Origin: WRAU01 sp964277385
Lineage (GTDB): Bacteria > Pseudomonadota > Alphaproteobacteria > WRAU01 > Hepatincolaceae
Reading direction: 5' to 3'
Length of the DNA stretch: 64,000 bases
NCBI GenBank assembly: GCA_964277385.1
Contig: OZ195520.1
Location: 62,001 to 126,000 of the forward strand
In this document: in pieces, positions 1 to 8,065 of the stretch
How positions within the stretch are numbered: the first letter of the stretch is position 1
Layout of the letters: the number at the start of each line of letters is the position of its first letter
The notes under the pieces: model-generated
What the model saw: the letters and a program-made list of their open reading frames with translations, nothing else
What the model was told of the DNA's origin: nothing
Databases searched by the model: none
Program-made: the position numbers and the translations under genes

Positions 1-2
1 GT

Positions 3-3000
3 ATTATTGCAGAAGATTTAGCTAGAATGACAGAAAGTTTAGTTAATCTTACTGAAAATACTAACTCAATTATTATTAGTAAATCTGATATTATTGATGC
101 TTCATTGAAAAGTAATGGGGATTTATTGGAGCAAATAGTTGATTCAACAGAAGATGCTTTGCCTATTTTAGAATCTATAGATGGTAAAACAACAGGTATT
201 GATTATAGGTCTTCTTTTGATGATGTTATTGCTACAATAGAAGAAAGTAATGAATTAGCTAAAGAGCTTAACTCGTTATCAGATGAATCTAACAATTTGT
301 CAGATACTCTAATTAATAGAGTTGCAACAGAAGATACTTTAAATGCTACTGTTAGTGCAGTAGATAATGTAAACTCATCTGTTGATGATGCAATTTCTGA
401 ATTAGAAAATCATAGAAATATTTTAAATAATACTCTTGATGCGATGAATGATATTGGAGATGAAGTAAATGGTAATCTTTCTAAAATAATAGATCTTAAT
501 GACGGTATTTTAGCAGAAGTTACAGAAGCGAATCCTATTTATAGAGATATGTTAGAAGAGTCCATTAAGTCTAATGAATTATCAAATGATAGCATAAATA
601 TAGCTAACGATTCTTTAGATGAGTTAGTGAAATCTAATGAATTATCAAATGATCGTATAAATATAGCTAACGATTATTTAAGTGAATTGGTAAAATCTAA
701 TGAATTATCAAATGATCGTATAAGTATAGCTAGAGATTCTTTAGATGAATTAGTAAAATCTAATGAATTATCAAATGATCGTATAAATATAGCTAGAGAT
801 TCTTTAGATGTTATTATTTCTTCAGATGAAACTTTATCTTCTATGCGTATCACTGCTGAAAACTCTGATAATTCCTTAGTTGATATTAATAACAATTTAT
901 CTTCAGCTGTTATTTTATACGAAGAAAGTTTAACAAAATTAACAAATATTGATGAAATTCTCTCTGAGCAATTACCTTTACTTTATAATTTAGAACAATA
1001 TGCTGATGCAATTTTAAATAATGAAGAACAATCTGTTTCTTTGCTAGACAATCTTAATACACAATTGGAGAGAATGACTTCAGGTTTTTCAATGTTTTTA
1101 CCAGTAATGACAGAAGTTATGGGTGTTGTTAGAGATGAAATGGATTCTTTGAATAATACAGTTGACCTATTAGGTAATAATATTGAAATATTAGGTAATA
1201 ATATTTCTAATATGTCTCAAGATTTAATGTATAATGCTGAGGCTATTGCAAGATTTGGAGAAATAGTTTCTGTATTAGATATTAGGATGGAGAATTTAGA
1301 TTACTCTTCAACAGCTTTAAATGAATCTTTACAACAACTGTTACCAAGATTGTATGAAAGTATAGAGATTTCAGCTAATAATTCTGAATATCTTTCTCAA
1401 CTAATTGGAACTTTAGGTTATGTAGTTCAGACAGCAGAAGGTATAGGTCAATTTTTATCTGATTTTGCTAATACGATTCTTCAAGAAAATGCACATATTT
1501 CAGATCGAGTTGCTACAGTTTCTGAAGTAATGATGGATTCTACCGATAGAATAACTCAATCTTTAGACCAAACTTTTTATTCCTTAGCTGAAGTATCAAG
1601 TAAAATATCTGAGTCTGCAAACCAATCTATGGAAATTGCTAATAATAATGCTATGGCAGCGGATGCTATGATGTCTGTTGTGTCTGAATTTTCTCAATTA
1701 AGAGATTTATATTCAGATCAAATGACAGAGATATCTAATTTACTTTCTGATACAATTTCTTCTGTTATGCAAGCAACGGATTATGTTTCTTCTAATCTTG
1801 TAGATATTAATTCGTTAGTTACACAGGTTGAAAGTTATTCTTACGATGTTATGAATACTCAAGAAAGTATAAGAGAAGCTGTGCAAAACATGTTAAGTAT
1901 TCAGGAATATACATCTAATTCGCAAGATAATTTTTTAAATTCTTTAAATAGCACTGTTGACTATACTGCTTCTATGTTTGCTGATGGTATGAATTCTGTA
2001 ATTGAAAGATTAGATAATGTAAATATGCTAACGGAAGTTCAAACTTATAAATTGGAAAATTTAGATTATAGGCTAAGTGAACTTCCAGAAACTGTTTCTC
2101 AGATGTTTATGAGTTTAGGTGATATGGTAAATGGTATGCAAAACATGATGTATGAAATTATGTCGCAAAATTCCCAGGCACAGACTGCAATTATGGAAGC
2201 TGTATCTGATAATAGAGATGCTAATTCTATGGTTATGAGCATGATTGAGCAAACTTCTGATCTTAATTCGGTGATTTCTAATTTAGCTTCACAATCTGAG
2301 TATACTAATTCTATGGTTATGAGCATGGTTGAGCAAACTTCTGATCTTAATTCGATGATTTCTAATTTAGCTTCACAATCTGAGTATGCTAATTCTATGG
2401 TTGGAAATTTATCTTCTAATACCGAGGCTTTGCAGTCTTCTATAAATATGTTGACAGATAGTTTTGCCGGTGTTTATGGTAGTATGGTGGATACCTCTGA
2501 AAATATGTCTAATGTTGCTAACTCATTGCTCTCAATTTCAGGTGAAATGGCAACTCAAGTAGATGCCTTAGAAAGAAACAGTATTATCTCTACTAATTTA
2601 AGTGCTGATTTACAAAGTTTAGCCTTTTCTAATGAAAGTTTAAGAGACGTGGGAAATAGTTTGGTTAACATAGTAAATTCTTTTGAAAACTTATCTTCTG
2701 TTTTATCTGGAGTACAAATATCTTCTGAAAATATGGATAGAACTTTTGCTAATTATTCCGATATATTGTTTGGAGAAATTGCTAGATTAACTCAAACACT
2801 AAATTCTCACTTAGATATGTTTATGTCTAAAGATTTTTCTTTAGGTCAAGACATGTTTAATATAATGAATAATGTATCATCAGCGATTAATGATATTAGT
2901 CATGCTATAAGCACCTTTGATAGTTTAGCTTCTGATTCAATTATTGCAAACAGAGAAGTAAAAAATCAATTAGAGAATTCTATGAATTATGCTATATCTG

Positions 3001-3380
3001 AAATTGCTTCTATTAAGGAAAATTTAGGTAATAATATGTCTGAGAGGATTGTTCAAGGTATTACACAAATTTCTTATAACCAAGGAGAAATGATGGACAG
3101 ACTTAATTATGTAATGCCACAGATTAATAATTTAATTGATACATTAAGTAGAAACTCATTTGGAAATTCTTTATCTCAAGGTACAGCGGGATATGATAAT
3201 TCTGATAATGTTATTGATGCATTAATTTCGTTAAGAGATGAACATCAAAATGGTAATGCTAGATTAGATATCATGGCTAATGCAGTTGATACTCTGATTA
3301 CAGAGATATTAAATTCTAGGGATGTAGCTGAAACCATACTTGATGTTGTTACTAGAATTGCAGGGCTAACTAGAAAGTAA
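3..3380 (+). CDS. Long coiled-coil protein, N-terminus outside window (possible stator A-subunit tail)
   Basis: The frame is already open at the left edge (from base 3; first ATG at 27), so the true start lies upstream and at least 1,125 residues are seen. The visible part has no signal peptide or membrane segment. It is rich in Asn, Ser, Asp, Met and Leu with heptad-like hydrophobic spacing, indicating a long coiled coil. It contains four 21-residue repeats (about residues 190-273) and two 28-residue repeats (about 741-796), that is 3 and 4 heptads. The MotB-like gene begins 20 bases after the stop and a TolC-like gene follows, so the three form an operon. No database family is recognised. 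Because the neighbour looks like a MotB/TolR-type subunit, the unseen N-terminus could carry a MotA/ExbB/ZorA-like membrane domain. Alternatives are a methyl-accepting-like or purely structural protein. Confidence 0.8.
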   Translation: MIAEDLARMTESLVNLTENTNSIIISKSDIIDASLKSNGDLLEQIVDSTEDALPILESIDGKTTGIDYRSSFDDVIATIEESNELAKELNSLSDESNNLSDTLINRVATEDTLNATVSAVDNVNSSVDDAISELENHRNILNNTLDAMNDIGDEVNGNLSKIIDLNDGILAEVTEANPIYRDMLEESIKSNELSNDSINIANDSLDELVKSNELSNDRINIANDYLSELVKSNELSNDRISIARDSLDELVKSNELSNDRINIARDSLDVIISSDETLSSMRITAENSDNSLVDINNNLSSAVILYEESLTKLTNIDEILSEQLPLLYNLEQYADAILNNEEQSVSLLDNLNTQLERMTSGFSMFLPVMTEVMGVVRDEMDSLNNTVDLLGNNIEILGNNISNMSQDLMYNAEAIARFGEIVSVLDIRMENLDYSSTALNESLQQLLPRLYESIEISANNSEYLSQLIGTLGYVVQTAEGIGQFLSDFANTILQENAHISDRVATVSEVMMDSTDRITQSLDQTFYSLAEVSSKISESANQSMEIANNNAMAADAMMSVVSEFSQLRDLYSDQMTEISNLLSDTISSVMQATDYVSSNLVDINSLVTQVESYSYDVMNTQESIREAVQNMLSIQEYTSNSQDNFLNSLNSTVDYTASMFADGMNSVIERLDNVNMLTEVQTYKLENLDYRLSELPETVSQMFMSLGDMVNGMQNMMYEIMSQNSQAQTAIMEAVSDNRDANSMVMSMIEQTSDLNSVISNLASQSEYTNSMVMSMVEQTSDLNSMISNLASQSEYANSMVGNLSSNTEALQSSINMLTDSFAGVYGSMVDTSENMSNVANSLLSISGEMATQVDALERNSIISTNLSADLQSLAFSNESLRDVGNSLVNIVNSFENLSSVLSGVQISSENMDRTFANYSDILFGEIARLTQTLNSHLDMFMSKDFSLGQDMFNIMNNVSSAINDISHAISTFDSLASDSIIANREVKNQLENSMNYAISEIASIKENLGNNMSERIVQGITQISYNQGEMMDRLNYVMPQINNLIDTLSRNSFGNSLSQGTAGYDNSDNVIDALISLRDEHQNGNARLDIMANAVDTLITEILNSRDVAETILDVVTRIAGLTRK
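570..821 (+). repeat. Four in-frame 63-bp tandem repeats (21 aa, 3 heptads)
   Basis: Units begin at 570, 633, 696 and 759, each opening with the codons for SNELSND. They are nearly identical in DNA, differing at a few positions such as AGC/CGT. The period of 21 residues is exactly three heptads, so gain or loss of a unit lengthens the coil without breaking its register. Confidence 0.9.
2223..2390 (+). repeat. Two in-frame 84-bp tandem repeats (28 aa, 4 heptads)
   Basis: Units begin at 2223 and 2307 and encode NSMVMSM(I/V)EQTSDLNS followed by the same 12-residue continuation. The two copies differ at only a few bases. Twenty-eight residues equal four heptads, again preserving coiled-coil phase. 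Confidence 0.9.
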
Positions 3381-3400
3381 AGTTAAATAGGATCTGATAT

Positions 3401-4495
3401 ATGGCTAAAAATGATTATAATGAAGCTAGCGAACAGGCTTGGCCGAGTTTTGTGGATATTCTTTCTTCTACGATTTTAGTACTGTGTTTTGCTTTGCTTA
3501 TTGTGGTGATAGTTTTATCTGTTACTAGATTAACTACTTCAATTAGAAACGAACAACACGAAACTAGTCCTTCTTCTTATAAAATAGAATCGGAAGTTTT
3601 AGGCGATTATAGGGCAGAATTTCAGAAATTGTCTATAGTTGCTAATCCTAGCTTAAGAGAAGAAATGCAATTGTTAAGCGATGCTCCAACTGTTGATAAA
3701 GTTGATACTATGCCTATTTATGTTCCTGAAGAAATTACGGATATTATTGAAAAACCTCAAGAAGTAAAAGAAATAGGTGATTCAGAGAGACAAGTATTAG
3801 GAGATATCCCTAAAGTTATAGAAGTTAATCCCATTGAAGTTCTTAAGGAATTAATAATTGTTCAAAGAGATGTGATTGAACAACAAAGAAAGGTTATTGA
3901 ACAGCAAGATGAACAGATTTCTCGAACAGTTAGAGAATATCAAAGTTTGCTGTCTTTAATTACTAAAGAAAGAGAAATTGAAAAAGTTAGTCAAAAAATA
4001 GTTCCTAAGGAGGATGTTGCTAATTTTACTCCTCTTGATTCAGAAGATGAAAGAATAAGTGGCAATGTTGATAAACCAGATGGTAGTGGATCTTTGTTTT
4101 TATCTCCTCCGAATAACCCTAGATCAAAAATAAGTTTTGATGATACAGACGAGGCTTTATTATTTAATTTTAATGACAACGCTCCATTTTTAAGTAGGGA
4201 AAGTAGTCAAATCGCTATTGAAGCTATAAAATCAAATATTGATAAATATAAAGGTTCTAATTTAATTTTGGAAACTAAAGCCACTGATTATGCTGTTTCA
4301 GGTGCTGAAGCTCAAAGAATTGCGGTTGAAAGATTATTAATTTTCCGTTCTTTGTTGATTGACGCAGGAATATCTCCTTCATTAATCAGACTGAGAACTA
4401 TAGAGGGTCAATCAGAAGATCCTACTGCCACTAGCAGAGAAAGAAAATCTGTAGATTTTAATTATGGTTGGGTTGCGATAAAGAAAAATGGTTAG
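3401..4495 (+). CDS. MotB/TolR-like inner-membrane protein with periplasmic OmpA-like domain
   Basis: The 364-residue protein has a short cytoplasmic N-terminus, one transmembrane helix (about residues 19-44) and a long periplasmic part. The helix opens with FVDILSSTILVL. Asp19 followed by I-L-S-S-T matches the position and context of the proton-binding Asp of MotB-type stator subunits (ADFMT in MotB). Residues about 150-190 form a short coiled coil (repeated V-I-E-Q-Q). The C-terminal 115 residues resemble a degenerate OmpA/MotB peptidoglycan-binding domain: an A-Q-R-I-A-V-E-R-L helix, then G-I-S-P-S-L-I-R-L and a closing S-R-E-R-K-S-V-D-F. It lies between a coiled-coil gene and a TolC gene, whose ATG overlaps its 3' end by 8 bases. 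Inferred role: anchoring, or energising by proton flow, a cell-envelope machine linked to type I secretion. The OmpA match is by eye. Confidence 0.72.
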   Translation: MAKNDYNEASEQAWPSFVDILSSTILVLCFALLIVVIVLSVTRLTTSIRNEQHETSPSSYKIESEVLGDYRAEFQKLSIVANPSLREEMQLLSDAPTVDKVDTMPIYVPEEITDIIEKPQEVKEIGDSERQVLGDIPKVIEVNPIEVLKELIIVQRDVIEQQRKVIEQQDEQISRTVREYQSLLSLITKEREIEKVSQKIVPKEDVANFTPLDSEDERISGNVDKPDGSGSLFLSPPNNPRSKISFDDTDEALLFNFNDNAPFLSRESSQIAIEAIKSNIDKYKGSNLILETKATDYAVSGAEAQRIAVERLLIFRSLLIDAGISPSLIRLRTIEGQSEDPTATSRERKSVDFNYGWVAIKKNG

Positions 4496-5849
4496 AATTA
4501 CAAATTTATTATTTATATTATTTATTAGTATATTTTTATCTAAGTCAGCTTATAGTTTGACTGTATATGAGGTAATAGAAAAAATAGTAAATAATTCTCC
4601 GGAATTAAGAGTTATTTTTGAAAAGAAAAACCAGGCAGTTGAATTATATAAAGATCAAAGATCAGCTTATTTACCTCAAATTTATACTATTTTTAATAGA
4701 GAATACAATAAAGCTGATCCTATATCATCAAGCGATTCTAGTAGTTGGGAGGCTTTTAATAAGCTGCAAGTTATCTTAGAGCAAAGGCTTTTTGACATCG
4801 AACAGATGACAAGGATATTGTCTGCTGCTCAGGCTGTTCAAACACAAGAGTTTGAAAATCAAAAGCTTTTAGAAACTTTGATTCAATTAGCCATAATTTC
4901 TTACTATGATGTTATTCAAAGCGAATACTTAGTATCAATAAGTAAAGAATACTTAAGACAGGTTAGAGAAATTGAAACTCTTACTATGAGTATGCGTACT
5001 CAAGGTGATGCTACTCTTGGAGATGTTAATTTAGTGCAATCTAGATTAGCATCAGCAAATTCTAGTTTAATACTATCTCAAGCAAACTTAGATAAAGTGA
5101 GATTAAGATTAGCTTATTTATTAAATTTGATTGATAAAAATCAAATAGGTCAATCTGCTGCAATTTTACCAGAACTTACCAATAAAGATTTTTATGATCT
5201 TGGTGATAAAATTATTAATATGATACCTTTGACGTCTGAAAGTTTAGTTAATGAAGTTCTAACTAACAATATAGATGTACTTATAATAAGATCTAATCTT
5301 TGCTCATCTGGTTATGATTTAGAATTACAAAAATCAAGATATTTACCCGTGTTAAATTTTTCTGGAGAATTAAGAGCAGAAGAAACAAGAACTGGTGGAG
5401 CTTTTACTAGGTATGGTAAATTAACATTTGAAGCCAGATATTCTATTTATGATGGTGGAAGTAGAGAAGCTGGAGTTAGAAGATTTGCTTCTGCATTAAA
5501 AGAATTGGAGTATCAGTATGATATCTTGATAAGAGATACTAGTGATAGAGCTTTTAGTACGTTTAATATACTAAGAAGTTATGAGCAACAAAGACTTTCT
5601 GTCTTAAAAGAGATAGAAGCAACAGAAGAAGTTGACAGAGTATATAATATTCAGTTCCAATTTGCTAGCCGTAGCTTAATAGATAGATTGGATAACCTTG
5701 AGAGATTATCTAATTCTAGATCTAAATTGGTTCAGCTAGATTATTCTATTTTAGGGTCTAGATTACAAATATTGTTATTAATGGGTAGTTTTGTTGAATT
5801 TTTTGGATTCCAAAATTACTTAGAAACAAATAGTTTAAAATTGTGTTAA
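4488..5849 (+). CDS. TolC-family outer-membrane channel protein
   Basis: The 453-residue protein starts with a cleavable signal peptide (basic MVRIT, hydrophobic run, S-A-Y-S near residues 20-23). The mature part has the TolC two-fold pattern of long amphipathic helices: a first half with L-T-V-Y-E-V-I-E-K-I, S-P-E-L and the helix around A-R-L-A-type repeats, and a second half containing Y-D-G-G-S-R-E-A-G. TolC proteins form the trimeric outer-membrane duct of type I secretion and efflux pumps. The start overlaps the preceding MotB-like gene by 8 bases, indicating translational coupling, and a strong hairpin terminator follows. No adjacent HlyD-type adaptor or ABC gene is seen here. A LapB-type ABC transporter lies at the other end of the window and could be a partner. 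Confidence 0.85.
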   Translation: MVRITNLLFILFISIFLSKSAYSLTVYEVIEKIVNNSPELRVIFEKKNQAVELYKDQRSAYLPQIYTIFNREYNKADPISSSDSSSWEAFNKLQVILEQRLFDIEQMTRILSAAQAVQTQEFENQKLLETLIQLAIISYYDVIQSEYLVSISKEYLRQVREIETLTMSMRTQGDATLGDVNLVQSRLASANSSLILSQANLDKVRLRLAYLLNLIDKNQIGQSAAILPELTNKDFYDLGDKIINMIPLTSESLVNEVLTNNIDVLIIRSNLCSSGYDLELQKSRYLPVLNFSGELRAEETRTGGAFTRYGKLTFEARYSIYDGGSREAGVRRFASALKELEYQYDILIRDTSDRAFSTFNILRSYEQQRLSVLKEIEATEEVDRVYNIQFQFASRSLIDRLDNLERLSNSRSKLVQLDYSILGSRLQILLLMGSFVEFFGFQNYLETNSLKLC

Positions 5850-5864
5850 TTTATTAATTTTTGT

Positions 5865-5895
5865 AAAAAGGAGATGGTTATCTATTTCCTTTTTT
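5865..5895 (+). terminator. Rho-independent terminator after the TolC-like gene
   Basis: An 11-bp stem with one G-U pair (arms 5865-5875 and 5884-5894) and an 8-base loop. The distal arm ends in a T-run. It starts 15 bases after the TolC-like stop codon. Confidence 0.8.
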
Positions 5896-6009
5896 AGTAG
5901 TTGGTCAGATATTAATTATCTATATTACAAAAATTAATTTAATAAAAAATTATACGAAAGGTTAAGACAGGATATAACTGGAAATAAATACTTAGTACTT
6001 ATATGAAAA

Positions 6010-6600
6010 TTAATCACGAAAATTAAATACTGATTCCCGTTTATCTGTACTAAAATTAATAATTGTATGAAACCTAAGTAAATAAGCACTTTCAAACAAA
6101 GTATTTATTTTTTGTTCTGAAAAATGAGGGTAAATACCCATGATTTTATTATGATTTTCTAAAAGTGCTCTCAATATTACCTCTTAACAAAGAAATCAAA
6201 GAATATTATTGCAGTTTATTGTTGCATTTTTTACTCTAATATCGATATATTTTTTTCATAATTATAATCTCCATATGATTATGGGATTAATTTAAAAGTA
6301 TTTTTATACTCATAAAGATAATATCGCAATTATGTGTTGATATTTATTTTTCCCAAGTGTTCAATGTCAGTCTTAGTAAATCAAATATTTTAGTTTTAAG
6401 AGTATTATTCAACTTTTTTAAATTAACCACATCTAGTATTGACATAACTTTAACGTTAATCTCTTTTGTAAAATTATTAGTCAGTGTTACTATTTTTTTA
6501 AATAATTCATAATCTATAGAAGTTTATGTAATTCTTTCAGGCTCTTCATTTATTAAATAGTCTACGGTAAGACAAATATATTCGCATATTTTATATATCT
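6010..6600 (-). pseudogene. Decayed minus-strand gene fragments, family not recognised
   Basis: Reading the minus strand, one frame from about 6600 to 6344 gives protein-like sequence (for example LFKKIVTLTNNFTKEINVK) interrupted by an in-frame TAA. In another frame a 43-residue open stretch at 6141-6010 (MGIYPHFSEQKINTLFESAY at its start) continues upstream without a start. The pattern of plausible amino-acid composition, broken frames and no ribosome-binding site suggests a dead gene. No family is recognised, and two separate remnants are equally possible. Confidence 0.4.
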
Positions 6601-6986
6601 ATGAGACATTGAATTACAAGCTGTTAGGTGAAGACAAGCTTGATTTTAGAGAAAAGCAAGAGTATAAAAAAACATTAGTAAAAGAGGTAAAACTAAAAAC
6701 TAAGAGATTAATAAATTAATCTAAAGGTAAGTTGTATTATTTAGAACTAATCCAAATATATATAGAAGAAGTAATTGAGTAAGCAAATAATAAAGACAAA
6801 ATAAATGGTAAAGAAGAATACGAATATAGAAACAAAGCAGGAGTTAGATTTAAAGGATTAGAAATGCAATTAGAAGTAGAAGATCTAATGAGATTAAGAA
6901 ATTATCAAAACACAGGATAGTTAATTAGTAAAAAAGATAGAGACATAAACTTAGAAGAATTAAAAAAAGCAATCAAAAAAATTTGA
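6561..6986 (+). pseudogene. Decayed plus-strand gene with three internal stops, family not recognised
   Basis: A single plus-strand frame from 6561 to the TGA at 6984 is protein-like and Lys/Glu-rich (for example YKLLGEDKLDFREKQEYKK), but is cut by TAA, TAA and TAG codons. The downstream part reads YRNKAGVRFKGLEMQLEVED. Frame continuity across about 140 codons with only point stops suggests a gene inactivated recently. The usual alternative, stop-codon reassignment, is excluded because all neighbouring genes use these stops normally. Function unknown. Confidence 0.5.
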
Positions 6987-7138
6987 TAATAGTTTGGAAG
7001 AATAATCAACAGACGGATAGTTTACAAAGAGAATGCGTCAAAAGAAATAATAACTTTGAAGAACGTGGAGTTGTTGGTGGGCTTAATGCATCCCTAGTTT
7101 CTTACCAAAAAGGTCTTACTTAAGTCTTTTGATTAGGT

Positions 7139-7761
7139 TTAATTAAAGATTAAAGGAGATATTGTAATAATTTGTAATCTTTTGATTAAGTGTTCAAGTT
7201 TTTCTTTATCTTTAAAGATTAGAGAATTAGCTGTTGTTTCCTTTGACCAAAAAATTGTCATATTTGCTGTTTTTATCATTTCTGCAAATCCTTTATCAAA
7301 ATAATTTTTTGATTTTTCAAAAATTTTATTAAACATTTTAGTATTCTTCTTAAATGACTAAAAAATGGTTTTTCTCCTCCAGCTATTCTTGTATCTTTAT
7401 TGGATAAATTTTTTAGAGAAGTTATCTAATTTTCTTCATTTGCAGGAGAAAATTCATCTATATATTAAATTTTTTCAATAAGTTTTTTATTTAAAAAATA
7501 AGGAGTAGGTTTACCATCAGAGTTTTTATCAAGATAGCCAACTATTGTATAGTATCCATCATTAGGTCATATTCTTCAAATATTCCATTTTTATTAATAT
7601 ATCCATCTAGATGGAGATTTTATAAATAAGCTTTTATTTTCACCGCAAAATATTACTTTGATTTCTAAATTATTATACGTCAATTTAAAATTTATTGACT
7701 TAAAACTGGTATTAAGAGATTTTTCAACAAGAGAAGAGATAATTTTTAATGGAATTTTCAT
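7139..7761 (-). pseudogene. Decayed minus-strand gene, family not recognised
   Basis: An ATG at 7761 opens a good frame (MKIPLKIISSLVEKSLNTSF onward) that ends after about 55 codons. Homology-like sequence resumes in shifted frames (VGYLDKNSDGKPTPYFLNKK, then NLSNKDTRIAGGEKPFFSHL) and finishes as a 65-codon open stretch at 7336-7139. At least two frameshifts and in-frame stops lie between. This is a frame-broken gene of about 200 codons with no recognised family. Confidence 0.5.
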
Positions 7762-8065
7762 ATTTATAACTTTAGTTTATATATAATACATGTAAGTTTA
7801 AAATTAAGATTATATCTTGATAATAATAAGATTATATATCTAGCAATTTTGTTACATTTAAAGATTTCACAATTCCCATTAAATTTATCCCACTAAAATT
7901 ATGATTAGTATTATTGGTAATTTATCTAAATCTGATACTTTTATTTGAGATTGTTTACCTTTTGAAAATATCTTATTATACATAATTTTTGATCCATAAA
8001 AGTTATAACAGAAGAATTTTAGTATCTTCATAAAAATAATTACTATATTTATTATAGTTTTTATC

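Noticed and set aside
674..895. Antisense open frame of 73 codons inside the left coiled-coil gene
   Set aside because: It mirrors the 63-bp repeat array, has no ribosome-binding site and lies wholly inside a real gene on the other strand.
6561..6986. Stop-codon reassignment as explanation for the interrupted frame
   Set aside because: TAA, TAG and TGA all end intact genes elsewhere in the window, and Trp is encoded by TGG.
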